Position numbers and translations under genes: made by a program. From assembly GCA_003164295.1 (NCBI GenBank), contig PLTA01000034.1, positions 62,001-126,000 of the forward strand: a stretch of 64,000 nt of DNA. The letters are read 5' to 3'. Positions 44,617 to 52,390 of this stretch are shown here, in pieces (positions within the stretch are counted from its first letter, which is position 1; the number at the start of each line of letters is the position of its first letter). Origin of the DNA: Candidatus Bathyarchaeota archaeon. Lineage in GTDB: Archaea; Thermoproteota; Bathyarchaeia; Bathyarchaeales; Bathycorpusculaceae. Below the pieces are notes generated by a model that was not told the DNA's origin, made no database searches, and worked only from the letters and a program-made list of their open reading frames with translations.

Positions 44617-45582
44617 TTGAAAAAGATACTTGTTGCTTTAGCCCTTGCCGTTTTAATCTTAACTTCAGGTACATTAATGTCTATACCGCATGTGAAAGCT
44701 GATACTTCTGAAGCAAAGGTTCTTAGTTATAGTTGGTACGTTGCTCCTGATGACACTCTTGTAGCAACTCCTGGCGATTTAGTCGTAGTTGGCGAAATAC
44801 AGAATGTCGGTTCAAATGTTTTAGGAGAAGTTGTTGTTTCAGGTTATGCATTCAATTCAACTGGTTCTTTGATAAATACGGGTGAAGCTGAAGCATTTGG
44901 AACTAATTTAAATCCAGGACAGAATTCGCCATTTTACATAGATTTTATTCCCGATCCAACGGCACCAATTATTGATCCAAACTGGGCTTATTCAATTACG
45001 AACGTTACTGTTTTTGTGAGTTACGTTGTTGATAGTAATACAACTAATAATCCGGATTTGATAGTTCCTACGGGAGACGTCTCAGCTTCACTGGATGCTT
45101 CAGGAATATACACTCTTTCAGGTTTTATTCAGAACACTGGCACTCAACCAAGTGGGCAAGTTTGGGTTGTATCCACATTCTATAATGCATCGGGTACAGT
45201 TGTAAGCTTAAATTACACAGATTATATTTCTGATTCAATTTCGCCCGGCGCTAAAGCAATGTTTTTGGCAACACCCGTAGATAGCAGTATTGGAGTATCC
45301 AGTTCGATAACAAATTATTCCGTATTAGTTGAGTCCACCCCATTTACGGCTACGCCCACGCCAACACCTACTCAAACCACTACCCAGCCAACAGCTACTA
45401 CAACTGCCTCAACTAATCCGTTGCAATCTCCAACACCAATCTCATTGGGGACGCTGATAGATTCCGTCATAGCGGTGGTCGTAGTTATAGTCATAATACT
45501 TGCAATTGTCGGATTGTTATTTATTAGAAAACATAAAAAGACTGAAAAGCTTGATTTGCCGCCACCGCCGCCTCCAGAATAA
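44617..45582 (+). CDS. Secreted protein with FxLYD-like repeats and C-terminal anchor
   Basis: A 321-residue surface protein. The signal helix is ILVALALAVLILTSGTLMSI, with cleavage probably after VKA. Two related beta-sandwich units follow, each with a pattern like G-E/F-I-Q-N-x-G-S/T-x-x-x-G-x-V-x-V and an ending L-x-P-G-x, as in FxLYD or CARDB adhesion modules. A Thr/Pro-rich linker of about 40 residues precedes a membrane helix and a basic, Pro-rich tail. TTG at 44617 follows GAGGGG at good spacing. It is probably an adhesion or envelope protein. Confidence 0.8.
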   Translation: MKKILVALALAVLILTSGTLMSIPHVKADTSEAKVLSYSWYVAPDDTLVATPGDLVVVGEIQNVGSNVLGEVVVSGYAFNSTGSLINTGEAEAFGTNLNPGQNSPFYIDFIPDPTAPIIDPNWAYSITNVTVFVSYVVDSNTTNNPDLIVPTGDVSASLDASGIYTLSGFIQNTGTQPSGQVWVVSTFYNASGTVVSLNYTDYISDSISPGAKAMFLATPVDSSIGVSSSITNYSVLVESTPFTATPTPTPTQTTTQPTATTTASTNPLQSPTPISLGTLIDSVIAVVVVIVIILAIVGLLFIRKHKKTEKLDLPPPPPPE

Positions 45583-45583
45583 C

Positions 45584-45595
45584 TTTTTTTTCTTT
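45584..45595 (+). terminator. T-rich archaeal terminator candidate
   Basis: TTTTTTTTCTTT begins directly after the stop codon of the surface-protein gene, as is usual for archaeal terminators. Confidence 0.45.
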
Positions 45596-45709
45596 AATTA
45601 TATTCTGTAAACTTCTTTATTGTACCATTTTTTTTAATAAGCGTCTACTAACTTAATTTTGCCGAAATTAAATCATTATCATTTGTTGAAATTTTAGTTA
45701 CCTGGTAAA

Positions 45710-46021
45710 TTGACTACTACTAAACTTAAATTAGACACTTGTTTAGCGGTAATTGCCATATCCTTATTAATCTTGTACGTTCCTAAGAAAATTGAGGAAA
45801 CCCATTTGGATAGGGTAGAGGCAATTTCTCTATTAAAGGAATTAATAGCTGTCAACTTAGTGGAACCCTCTTTCGTTCATGTTTTACAAAGAACGCCCAA
45901 TCATTATCAGATTCAGATTAAGAGCAACTATAAATCTGAAATTGAAGAATACGCGAAACAATTTGGTTTAACCATAGAAGAGGATGAAACAAAACAATAT
46001 TTGCTTATTTTTAAACCATAA
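45710..46021 (+). CDS. Small hypothetical protein with winged-helix-like region
   Basis: A 103-residue protein. TTG at 45710 is preceded by CTGGTAAA. The middle segment ETHLDRVEAISLLKELIAVNLVEPSFVHV looks like a helix-turn-helix or helical bundle, and the end (IEEYAKQFGLTIEEDETKQYLLIFKP) is a helix-strand unit resembling the end of the 77-residue protein at 10329-10562. I do not recognise a family. The gene stands alone. Confidence 0.5.
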   Translation: MTTTKLKLDTCLAVIAISLLILYVPKKIEETHLDRVEAISLLKELIAVNLVEPSFVHVLQRTPNHYQIQIKSNYKSEIEEYAKQFGLTIEEDETKQYLLIFKP

Positions 46022-46024
46022 AAA

Positions 46025-46150
46025 TTATCTTGTAACTTTAAAATGATAATTACAGTTCTTGCAAGTAAAAGATTCTATGTGAAAGAAGTAGTTTTTGAGT
46101 GATTTATCAGGCTCAGAAACACCTTTTCCACAGTTGGGACATTTAACCAA
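46025..46150 (-). CDS. Small zinc-ribbon protein (41 residues)
   Basis: The minus strand from TTG at 46150 to TAA at 46025-46027 encodes MVKCPNCGKGVSEP followed by a linker and then FTCKNCNYHFKVTR. The two CxxC knuckles, 25 residues apart, form a classical zinc ribbon. GGAAG lies eight to twelve bases upstream of the TTG. Such tiny ribbons occur in many archaea and bind nucleic acids or partner proteins; the role is unknown. Confidence 0.55.
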   Translation of the reverse strand: MVKCPNCGKGVSEPDKSLKNYFFHIESFTCKNCNYHFKVTR

Positions 46151-46482
46151 ATTTTGACTTCCAACTTTTTTAAGTTAATATAAAATAGTGTAATGAATGT
46201 TTGTGGGCACAAATCGCAACAACAAAGAATCATTGTTTCGTCAACTTTTTATAACAAAGGTATTCATTAAATTTTATAGAGGCAAATCCAAAAACGCGAT
46301 AATCCTTCAATTTTGAGCAATCAATTAACTATGTAAACTTTAATATCTAAGAGAGCAAAATCTTATTTTTCAGAAGAATTCAACAAATATTTTGCCAAAT
46401 TTAGGTGGATTAATTTTTAATTAGGGATAGATTTGGGTAAGATTATGAAAAATTGTTTAATAAGCCATTGACGCAATAAAGT

Positions 46483-46582
46483 AAAAGGCAATCAAGAAGA
46501 GGATTGGAACGAAAAATAAGGCCATAAGCCCTATAAACTGCCCAAATAAAAACCCCTTCAGTCCTCTTTTTGGTTGCCTTTT
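46483..46582. repeat. 21-bp near-perfect inverted repeat before the ABC permease gene
   Basis: The arm at 46483-46503 (AAAAGGCAATCAAGAAGAGGA, broken here as AAAAGGCAATC + AAGAAGAGGA) pairs with 46562-46582. As RNA all 21 positions pair, two of them as G-U. The loop is 58 bases. The right arm ends 30 bases before the ATG at 46613. It could be a leader structure, a terminator for upstream transcription (the right arm ends in oligo-T) or a small non-autonomous mobile element. Confidence 0.6.
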
Positions 46583-46612
46583 TGCATTACATAATGAAAG
46601 GTTAGGTAATAT

Positions 46613-48103
46613 ATGGGAATAATTAATAGAGCGGTAAGAAATATTTCGAGAAGAAAAATTAGAGCTTTACTAGTAATTATTGCGTTAGGGTTTTCAATGG
46701 CTATCATGGTTTCAATTCCTGCAGGTGTTTTGGCTAACCAGCAGACAGCCAGCACTGCAGCGACAAATCTAGGCAACATAATTAACCAAACTAGTGCGTC
46801 AATTAACCAAACATCAACTCAAATAGACTGCAGTCTTGCGCCGAGTTTTTCAGGATTCGGTTTCAATGGTGGCGCCGGAGGCTCAAGTACATCTGGCGGT
46901 AGTGGTTTTAACCCAGGTCAATTTGGCGGCGGCACTTCAGGCGGTAGTGGCTTTACCCCCGGTCAATTTGGTGGTGGTACCGTACGTGGTCAGTTTGGCG
47001 GCGGCGCATTTAATGGTGGTCAATCAAATCCAATGAATGAAAGCCTTTACTCAGATATCAATAGTACAATCTCTGGAGTCGCAGATGTTGAGCCTATATT
47101 GCAAGCCTCTGAAGGACAAAACGTGACATCAACAGTTTCTTTTAACGGATACTCTAGAGATATCACCAGACTTGCAGTAGACTACACAATTGAAGGCGTC
47201 CCGCTTACCTCGGATCTGATAAATGAATATCCTATATTGCCCACAAACATTACTGCAGGTAACAATTTGCAGGCGGGCACTACTGGAGATGTATTGCTAA
47301 GCGAAAATAATTCAGCATACTTTAATGCAGGAGTAGGCGACACAATTACAATTTTAGGTCAAACATTTAACGTTGTGGGTATCTATAGTCCATCATCAGT
47401 TGCGCAAACGCAAACGTTATTCATGAACCTTTTAGATGCTCAAGCCATAACGAATAATACTGGATACATTACCAGCCTCTCTGTTTTTGCCCAAAGCAGT
47501 GGCGATGTATCACAAGTAGCTACAGCCATAAGTTCATTGCATCCAGAGCTTACAGTTACTACTGATCAAACTCGCTTAACTCAGCTTCAAACGCTTCAAA
47601 CAACCTATAATGCTGAATTGGCAACTGCACAGTCAGCTAATAGTCAAACATACTCAACTGCAGTTGAAGAAATAGTTGTAGTGGTTATAGCCACAAGCTT
47701 GATAGTGTTATTTGTTATGCTTTACACAGTCAAGGAACGAACAAAAGAAATCGGTACTCTCAAGGCGATTGGCTTTAGCAACTATACCGTTATGGCACAA
47801 TTTATGCTTGAAGGTATTCTGTTAAGTATAATTGCCGGTGTAGTTGGAATCGCAATAGGAAGCATAGCAGCACCAACTCTTGCATCAGCATTACTTCCAA
47901 GCGTTGGCGTTGGTGCAGGAAATAGAGCAGCTGGGTTCCTTTCAGGCACTACCAGAATTAGTGGTTTATCTGTAGCAACACTGAATCCTGAACTCATATT
48001 GATACTATTTGGCGCAGCCGTGCTACTTGGAACCGTGGGAAGTCTATATCCAGCTTGGAGAGCAGCAAAAATAAGACCAGCAGAGGCGATGAAATATGAG
48101 TAA
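46613..48103 (+). CDS. FtsX/MacB-type ABC transporter permease
   Basis: A 496-residue permease. The opening IINRAVRNISRRKIRALLVI with its membrane helix, a large outer domain (residues about 45-340), then three helices near the C-terminus around FVMLYTVKERTKEIGTLKAIGFS and the ending YPAWRAAKIRPAEAMKYE are all MacB/LolC hallmarks. The outer domain contains a Gly-rich stretch with two copies of GGSGF(N/T)PGQFGGGT. Transporters of this class do not pump solutes through a pore but move lipoproteins, peptides or signals mechanically. ATG at 46613 follows GGTTAGG. It overlaps the ATPase gene by eight bases. A decayed copy lies at 52391-53846. Confidence 0.9.
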   Translation: MGIINRAVRNISRRKIRALLVIIALGFSMAIMVSIPAGVLANQQTASTAATNLGNIINQTSASINQTSTQIDCSLAPSFSGFGFNGGAGGSSTSGGSGFNPGQFGGGTSGGSGFTPGQFGGGTVRGQFGGGAFNGGQSNPMNESLYSDINSTISGVADVEPILQASEGQNVTSTVSFNGYSRDITRLAVDYTIEGVPLTSDLINEYPILPTNITAGNNLQAGTTGDVLLSENNSAYFNAGVGDTITILGQTFNVVGIYSPSSVAQTQTLFMNLLDAQAITNNTGYITSLSVFAQSSGDVSQVATAISSLHPELTVTTDQTRLTQLQTLQTTYNAELATAQSANSQTYSTAVEEIVVVVIATSLIVLFVMLYTVKERTKEIGTLKAIGFSNYTVMAQFMLEGILLSIIAGVVGIAIGSIAAPTLASALLPSVGVGAGNRAAGFLSGTTRISGLSVATLNPELILILFGAAVLLGTVGSLYPAWRAAKIRPAEAMKYE

Positions 48104-48899
48104 ACCAGTACTGCAAATAGAAAAACTAAATAAAACCTACCTGCTTGGCAAACGCAGCGTTCCAGCCCTGTCAAATCTAAATCTGACTATAAATGCTGGA
48201 GAATTTGTAGCAATCATGGGTCCATCAGGCTCGGGAAAAACCACATTGCTCAATGTCATTGGCTGCATTGATAAGCCAACAAGCGGTCAAGTCTTACTAG
48301 ATGGCACTGACGTCTCAAAACTTCCGGAAAACCAGCTTTATAAAATCAGAAGAGACAAAATGGGGTTTGTTTTCCAAACCTTTAATTTATTGTCATATCT
48401 AAACGCCAGAGAAAATGTAGAGTTACCAATGGAAGGACGAATTAAATCTAAAAGTGAAAGAAATAAAAAAGCAAGCGAATTATTAGCTACGGTTGGTCTT
48501 TCTGGAAGAGAAAGCCACAGACCACAACGTCTCAGCGCTGGAGAACAGCAAAGAGTGGCAATTGCTCGTGCTTTAGCAAATAATCCTGCATTTATTCTTG
48601 CTGATGAACCGACAGGAAACCTGGATAGCCAAAATAAACAAGGCATTATGAAATTGCTTGCAAATCTTAACCTTACACAAGGTACCACAATAATCATGGT
48701 CACGCATGACAGTCAAGCTGCACGCAACACTGAACGCATGCTCCTTCTTAAAGACGGAAAAATAGTAAAAGAGATGCCAGGTTTACATTTAAACAAAAAG
48801 AGCAATACATGCCCCTACTGCGGAAGCCAAATTCAAATAAATGATGATAAATGTCCAACTTGCAAAAAATCTATCTATGCAAGTGATGAACTATTTTGA
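48096..48899 (+). CDS. MacB/LolD-type ABC ATPase with C-terminal zinc ribbon
   Basis: A 267-residue ATPase. Walker A GPSGSGKTT is at about residues 43-51, the signature is LSAGEQQR, Walker B is ILADEPTGNLDS and the H-loop TH follows in IIMVTHD, all typical of the MacB/LolD group. The last 35 residues form a zinc ribbon (CPYCGSQI and CPTCKKSI), an unusual addition that is kept in the decayed second copy as well. The gene overlaps the permease by eight bases and precedes an HtrA protease by 62 bases. The ribbon may tether the ATPase to a partner. Confidence 0.92.
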   Translation: MSKPVLQIEKLNKTYLLGKRSVPALSNLNLTINAGEFVAIMGPSGSGKTTLLNVIGCIDKPTSGQVLLDGTDVSKLPENQLYKIRRDKMGFVFQTFNLLSYLNARENVELPMEGRIKSKSERNKKASELLATVGLSGRESHRPQRLSAGEQQRVAIARALANNPAFILADEPTGNLDSQNKQGIMKLLANLNLTQGTTIIMVTHDSQAARNTERMLLLKDGKIVKEMPGLHLNKKSNTCPYCGSQIQINDDKCPTCKKSIYASDELF

Positions 48900-48961
48900 G
48901 AGAGGCCAAAAGCAGTAACAAAAAACTTCCAATATTTATTTAAAATAATTGAGGATTAATT

Positions 48962-50203
48962 ATGGAAACTCCCCCCGTACCCTCGATTCCATCAGTTCCG
49001 CAACCACAGCCGCAACCTCAAAAAAATAGGCATTTTTCAGCAGTTATCCTAATTATTCTTGTTCTAGTCGGTTTGGTTGCCGGAGGCTTAATCGGCTTTG
49101 CGTTAACTTATTCAAATTTCAACTCCAGACTAAATACCATGCAAACTCAGCTGCAAGGACTAACTCAAAATACCAATAATATTGCATATCCAAATGCAAC
49201 ATATCTGGTAAACTCTAACGTTTCGCTCTCCCAATTGTATCAGCAAGTCAAATCATCAGTGGTTGTAATCCAGGACTTGGTACCAGCCTACGATTTCTTT
49301 GGGCAACTTGCAGGTTACTCACAACAGCAGGGTTCAGGATTCGTAACAACAGTAAACAATCAGCAAGTTATTGTAACCAATAACCATGTAATAGAAAATG
49401 CGGTCAACGAAACCGCCACTTTCGCAGATGGCAATTCTTACCCAGCAAAAGTGTTAGGTTCAGATCCACTGTCGGATCTTGCTGTACTCTCAATCTCGCC
49501 AATGCCTAGCGGTGTAACATCTTTAACGCTGGTCAGTTCAAATACTTTGCAGGTAGGCGATCCCGTTGTTGCAGTTGGTTCACCTTATGGCCTTTCAGGC
49601 ACATTAACAACAGGTGTGATCAGCTCGCTTGGACGAACCATCACTGAAGAATCAAGCTCAAGCAGCAGTACAGGACAAACAATTCCAGATATTATTCAAA
49701 CAAGCACTGCTATTAACCCTGGAAATTCGGGAGGTCCACTGGTAACCTATGGAGGCGAAGTAGTTGGAATTACTACAGCCGATATTAGCAATTCTCAGGG
49801 TTTAGGGTTTGCAATTCCCTCTGACACCATATCACGAGAAATAGGCTCGTTAGTTTCCTCTGGCACGTACACTCAGCACCCAACAATTAATGCACAAGGA
49901 ACAGACATGAACTATGAGATCGCCCAAGCCATGAAAACCAGCGTCACATACGGTTGGCTGGTTGAAAGCGTATCCGTTCAGAATGGCCTTAAAGGAGGAA
50001 ATACACAAACGACAATTTTAGGTTCAAACATAATCATTGGCGGTGACATAATAACCGCAATAAACGGAGTAAGAATAACAAATACTGATGATTTGCTATC
50101 TTATTTGGAGCAGCATACGTTGCCGGGACAAACTGCTAATTTCACCGTTGTTAGAGACGGGCAATCTCAAACAGTTTCAGTTTCCATTGGGCAAGTATCA
50201 TAG
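48962..50203 (+). CDS. HtrA/DegP-type serine protease (S1C) with PDZ domain
   Basis: A 413-residue, membrane-anchored protease outside the cell. A Pro/Gln-rich cytoplasmic N-terminus leads into one helix (FSAVILIILVLVGLVAGGLI). The trypsin-like domain has the triad His in VTNNHVIEN (about residue 142), Asp in LSDLAVLSI (about 172) and Ser in NPGNSGGPL (about 255). The C-terminal PDZ domain includes GGDIITAINGVRI. It degrades or senses misfolded envelope proteins. ATG at 48962. It is third in an operon with the ABC permease and ATPase. Confidence 0.93.
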   Translation: METPPVPSIPSVPQPQPQPQKNRHFSAVILIILVLVGLVAGGLIGFALTYSNFNSRLNTMQTQLQGLTQNTNNIAYPNATYLVNSNVSLSQLYQQVKSSVVVIQDLVPAYDFFGQLAGYSQQQGSGFVTTVNNQQVIVTNNHVIENAVNETATFADGNSYPAKVLGSDPLSDLAVLSISPMPSGVTSLTLVSSNTLQVGDPVVAVGSPYGLSGTLTTGVISSLGRTITEESSSSSSTGQTIPDIIQTSTAINPGNSGGPLVTYGGEVVGITTADISNSQGLGFAIPSDTISREIGSLVSSGTYTQHPTINAQGTDMNYEIAQAMKTSVTYGWLVESVSVQNGLKGGNTQTTILGSNIIIGGDIITAINGVRITNTDDLLSYLEQHTLPGQTANFTVVRDGQSQTVSVSIGQVS

Positions 50204-50261
50204 TTTGTTATTTTACGCGTCTTTATTTTAAGACGATGAGTGTTTCGAAACATTAAATAGC

Positions 50262-50278
50262 TACTATTCACGGTAGTA
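50262..50278. promoter_or_regulatory. BlaI-type operator candidate, site 1
   Basis: TACTA-TTCACGG-TAGTA is an inverted repeat with 5-base arms and a 7-base centre, 17 bases before the ATG of the BlaI-type repressor. Sites 2 and 3 at 52266 and 52299 have identical arms and spacing. BlaI/MecI operators have a similar TACA/TGTA-like dyad. It probably gives autoregulation. Confidence 0.75.
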
Positions 50279-50294
50279 GTTAGGTTGCAATTGT

Positions 50295-50753
50295 ATGACA
50301 GAAGATAAAAAACCAGACGTTTCACAGTACAACATAGATGGCAAAGCGTTAGAAGCCTTTCTAGGCCCATTAGAATCCAACATCATGGAAGCAATTTGGG
50401 CTTCAAAAAAAACACCCATCACAGTTAGAGAAATTTATGAAGCCCTTAAAAAAACAAAAAGTATAGCTTACACAACCGTCATGTCCACCATGGACAGGCT
50501 TTTCGAGAAGAATCTGCTTGACCGCAAAATAGAGAAAGGAAGAGGCGGCTTATACTATGTTTATTGGCCAGCACTTGAAAAACAGAATTTCCAAAAAAAT
50601 GCAGTTCGCGAAGTCCTTTCAAGCCTTATAGATAATTTTGGTGAAGTAGTGGCAAACTGCCTTGTAGATGAAACTTGTTTAAATGAGGAAGAACGCAAAG
50701 CACTAAAACTCCAGTTAAACGAGAACATGACAAAAAAGAAAACCAAAGAATAG
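50295..50753 (+). CDS. BlaI/MecI/CopY-family repressor
   Basis: A 152-residue winged-helix repressor. LGPLESNIMEAIWASKKTPITVREIYEAL, then SIAYTTVMSTMDRLFEKNLL and the wing GRGGLYYVYWPA follow the BlaI/MecI pattern (xxAYTTVxTxMxRLxxKGxL). The C-terminal helical part mediates dimerisation in this family and is cut by the partner peptidase in bacteria. ATG at 50295. It is followed 12 bases later by an M56/M48-type membrane peptidase, the arrangement known from bla and mec systems. Confidence 0.92.
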   Translation: MTEDKKPDVSQYNIDGKALEAFLGPLESNIMEAIWASKKTPITVREIYEALKKTKSIAYTTVMSTMDRLFEKNLLDRKIEKGRGGLYYVYWPALEKQNFQKNAVREVLSSLIDNFGEVVANCLVDETCLNEEERKALKLQLNENMTKKKTKE

Positions 50754-50765
50754 GAGAAATGCCTG

Positions 50766-52205
50766 ATGAACTTTGAAGCAATCCTAAACCAGATTTTTCA
50801 ACCCTATTTTTACTACTCAGTCCTATCTCTAGTTATTTCCTTTGTTTGCATCAAAGCTGTTTCAAAGTTCACCAATTTCATGGGTCAGAAAACAAAAAGC
50901 CTGCTGTACCTTATTCCGTTGGCGATTCCATTTATTGTGATGATGATCTTTGTTCCTTCTGCAACCATTCAAACACATAACCCTCTCTTTAAAGCCTCCA
51001 ATGGCGAAATAGTAACAGGCACCAGCTCTGTCACTACAACCGGACCAATCAATGCAATTGCAATGAATTTGCCTTTCCAAGTTTTTCCAAACCCGAGTTT
51101 TGTTGTATCAGCCGCACAAATTCCCACAACTTCAATTTACTCAGTTACTGGAATCTTATGCCTCATCGGGTTAGTGGCAGGCGGCTTCTTTGCGTTATCG
51201 ATGCTTGCAGCTGATGACCGAGTAGCACGAAAAGTGTTGCATGTAATTTCTCTATCACCAGGCGAGCATCAATGGCTTCAAACCAAGGTAACTGAACTAT
51301 CAAATAAATTATTCATTGCAACCCCAAAAATCGGACTTGTTGAAGACCTGCGACCCAACGCATTCACTATCGGTTATGGCGATACGACAACTATTGTTTT
51401 TTCAATCGGATTACTAAATATACTTGACCACGATGAAATCGCGGCTGTTGCAGCCCATGAATTGGGTCATGTAAAACATCATGACTTCTTTTACAAAACA
51501 GTCACGTCTGCATTAACCGTAATTTCGTTCTTTAATCCACTCGCTTACATTGCTACATCATCAGGGCAAAGAGAAAGAGAAATGTACGCTGACGAAATCG
51601 CCATCGAATTATCCGATAAACCAGCGGCCTTCGGGAACGCACTTGCAAAAATTTGCAAAGCCATAGAAAATTTGCCCAGAGAAAGCCTATTGGTCAGTTT
51701 CTCATCAAACCTTTTAGTTACTTCATCGGTGCTGCATAGACTAGGGATTCTTTCAACTCATCCGCGATTGGATAAACGGTTAAGAAATATTTCAGAGCCA
51801 AAGCAACAGGGTTACATGAATCAACGCAAGGTATTTTTTGGTTTTGTATTGACTTTGGTGCTTCTTTGTTCTGCAGTTGCTGTAAGCTTCGCCATGGTTA
51901 ACATACAAACTGGCTATACGGCTGCACATCAAATTAAGGTTCCCTCAGTTGTTGGATACAAGACAACTGGCATCGGCTATGATTTTGCCGGTTTAGGCCA
52001 AATTGGAGTTAATGGAGCGATTACAGGAAATTCAAGTAGTCCATATTTTATAAATTCGCCTTTACATAATGTATTTGCTGTAAGTGGCAATAATGCTGTA
52101 GTTTTGATGGTTAACAATGGGACGATGGTTAATTCTCACATGGGCGTTGGTCAGATGGGTGATTTTTTTATTGTTAGTACTCAAAATGTCAGTTTTGTTG
52201 GTTGA
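50766..52205 (+). CDS. Membrane zinc peptidase of BlaR1/M56-M48 type
   Basis: A 479-residue protein. Three N-terminal helices precede a cytoplasmic peptidase domain with HELGHVKHHD (zinc His and Glu near residues 230-234) and the third ligand in EREMYADEIA about 40 residues later. Another helix (VFFGFVLTLVLLCSAVAVSF) leads to a C-terminal outer domain of about 85 residues rich in Gly, Ser and Asn that has no recognised family. In bacteria BlaR1 cleaves BlaI when an outer sensor is triggered. This protein has the same topology and partner but no penicillin-binding domain, so it should sense a different envelope signal. Confidence 0.9.
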   Translation: MNFEAILNQIFQPYFYYSVLSLVISFVCIKAVSKFTNFMGQKTKSLLYLIPLAIPFIVMMIFVPSATIQTHNPLFKASNGEIVTGTSSVTTTGPINAIAMNLPFQVFPNPSFVVSAAQIPTTSIYSVTGILCLIGLVAGGFFALSMLAADDRVARKVLHVISLSPGEHQWLQTKVTELSNKLFIATPKIGLVEDLRPNAFTIGYGDTTTIVFSIGLLNILDHDEIAAVAAHELGHVKHHDFFYKTVTSALTVISFFNPLAYIATSSGQREREMYADEIAIELSDKPAAFGNALAKICKAIENLPRESLLVSFSSNLLVTSSVLHRLGILSTHPRLDKRLRNISEPKQQGYMNQRKVFFGFVLTLVLLCSAVAVSFAMVNIQTGYTAAHQIKVPSVVGYKTTGIGYDFAGLGQIGVNGAITGNSSSPYFINSPLHNVFAVSGNNAVVLMVNNGTMVNSHMGVGQMGDFFIVSTQNVSFVG

Positions 52206-52265
52206 GCCTTTTTAATTTTAAGGTTTTTTCTTGTTGTTTTTTTGTTAGTTTTGATTTGATTTAGT

Positions 52266-52282
52266 TACTATCGTCAGTAGTA
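52266..52282. promoter_or_regulatory. BlaI-type operator candidate, site 2
   Basis: TACTA-TCGTCAG-TAGTA has the same 5-7-5 geometry as site 1. It lies between the peptidase gene and the decayed permease copy, 33 bases from site 3 centre to centre, about three helical turns. Confidence 0.75.
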
Positions 52283-52298
52283 ACACTTATATCATAGC

Positions 52299-52315
52299 TA
52301 CTATCAATAATAGTA
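52299..52315. promoter_or_regulatory. BlaI-type operator candidate, site 3
   Basis: TACTA-TCAATAA-TAGTA repeats the arms and spacing of sites 1 and 2 and is 76 bases before the decayed permease copy. Together with site 2 it would form a tandem operator. Confidence 0.75.
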
Positions 52316-52390
52316 ACTACTATAAACCTAAATATGTAGAATTAAAATGAAAAAAATAAACACTAACAAAAAACAAGAAGGTGCTATCAT

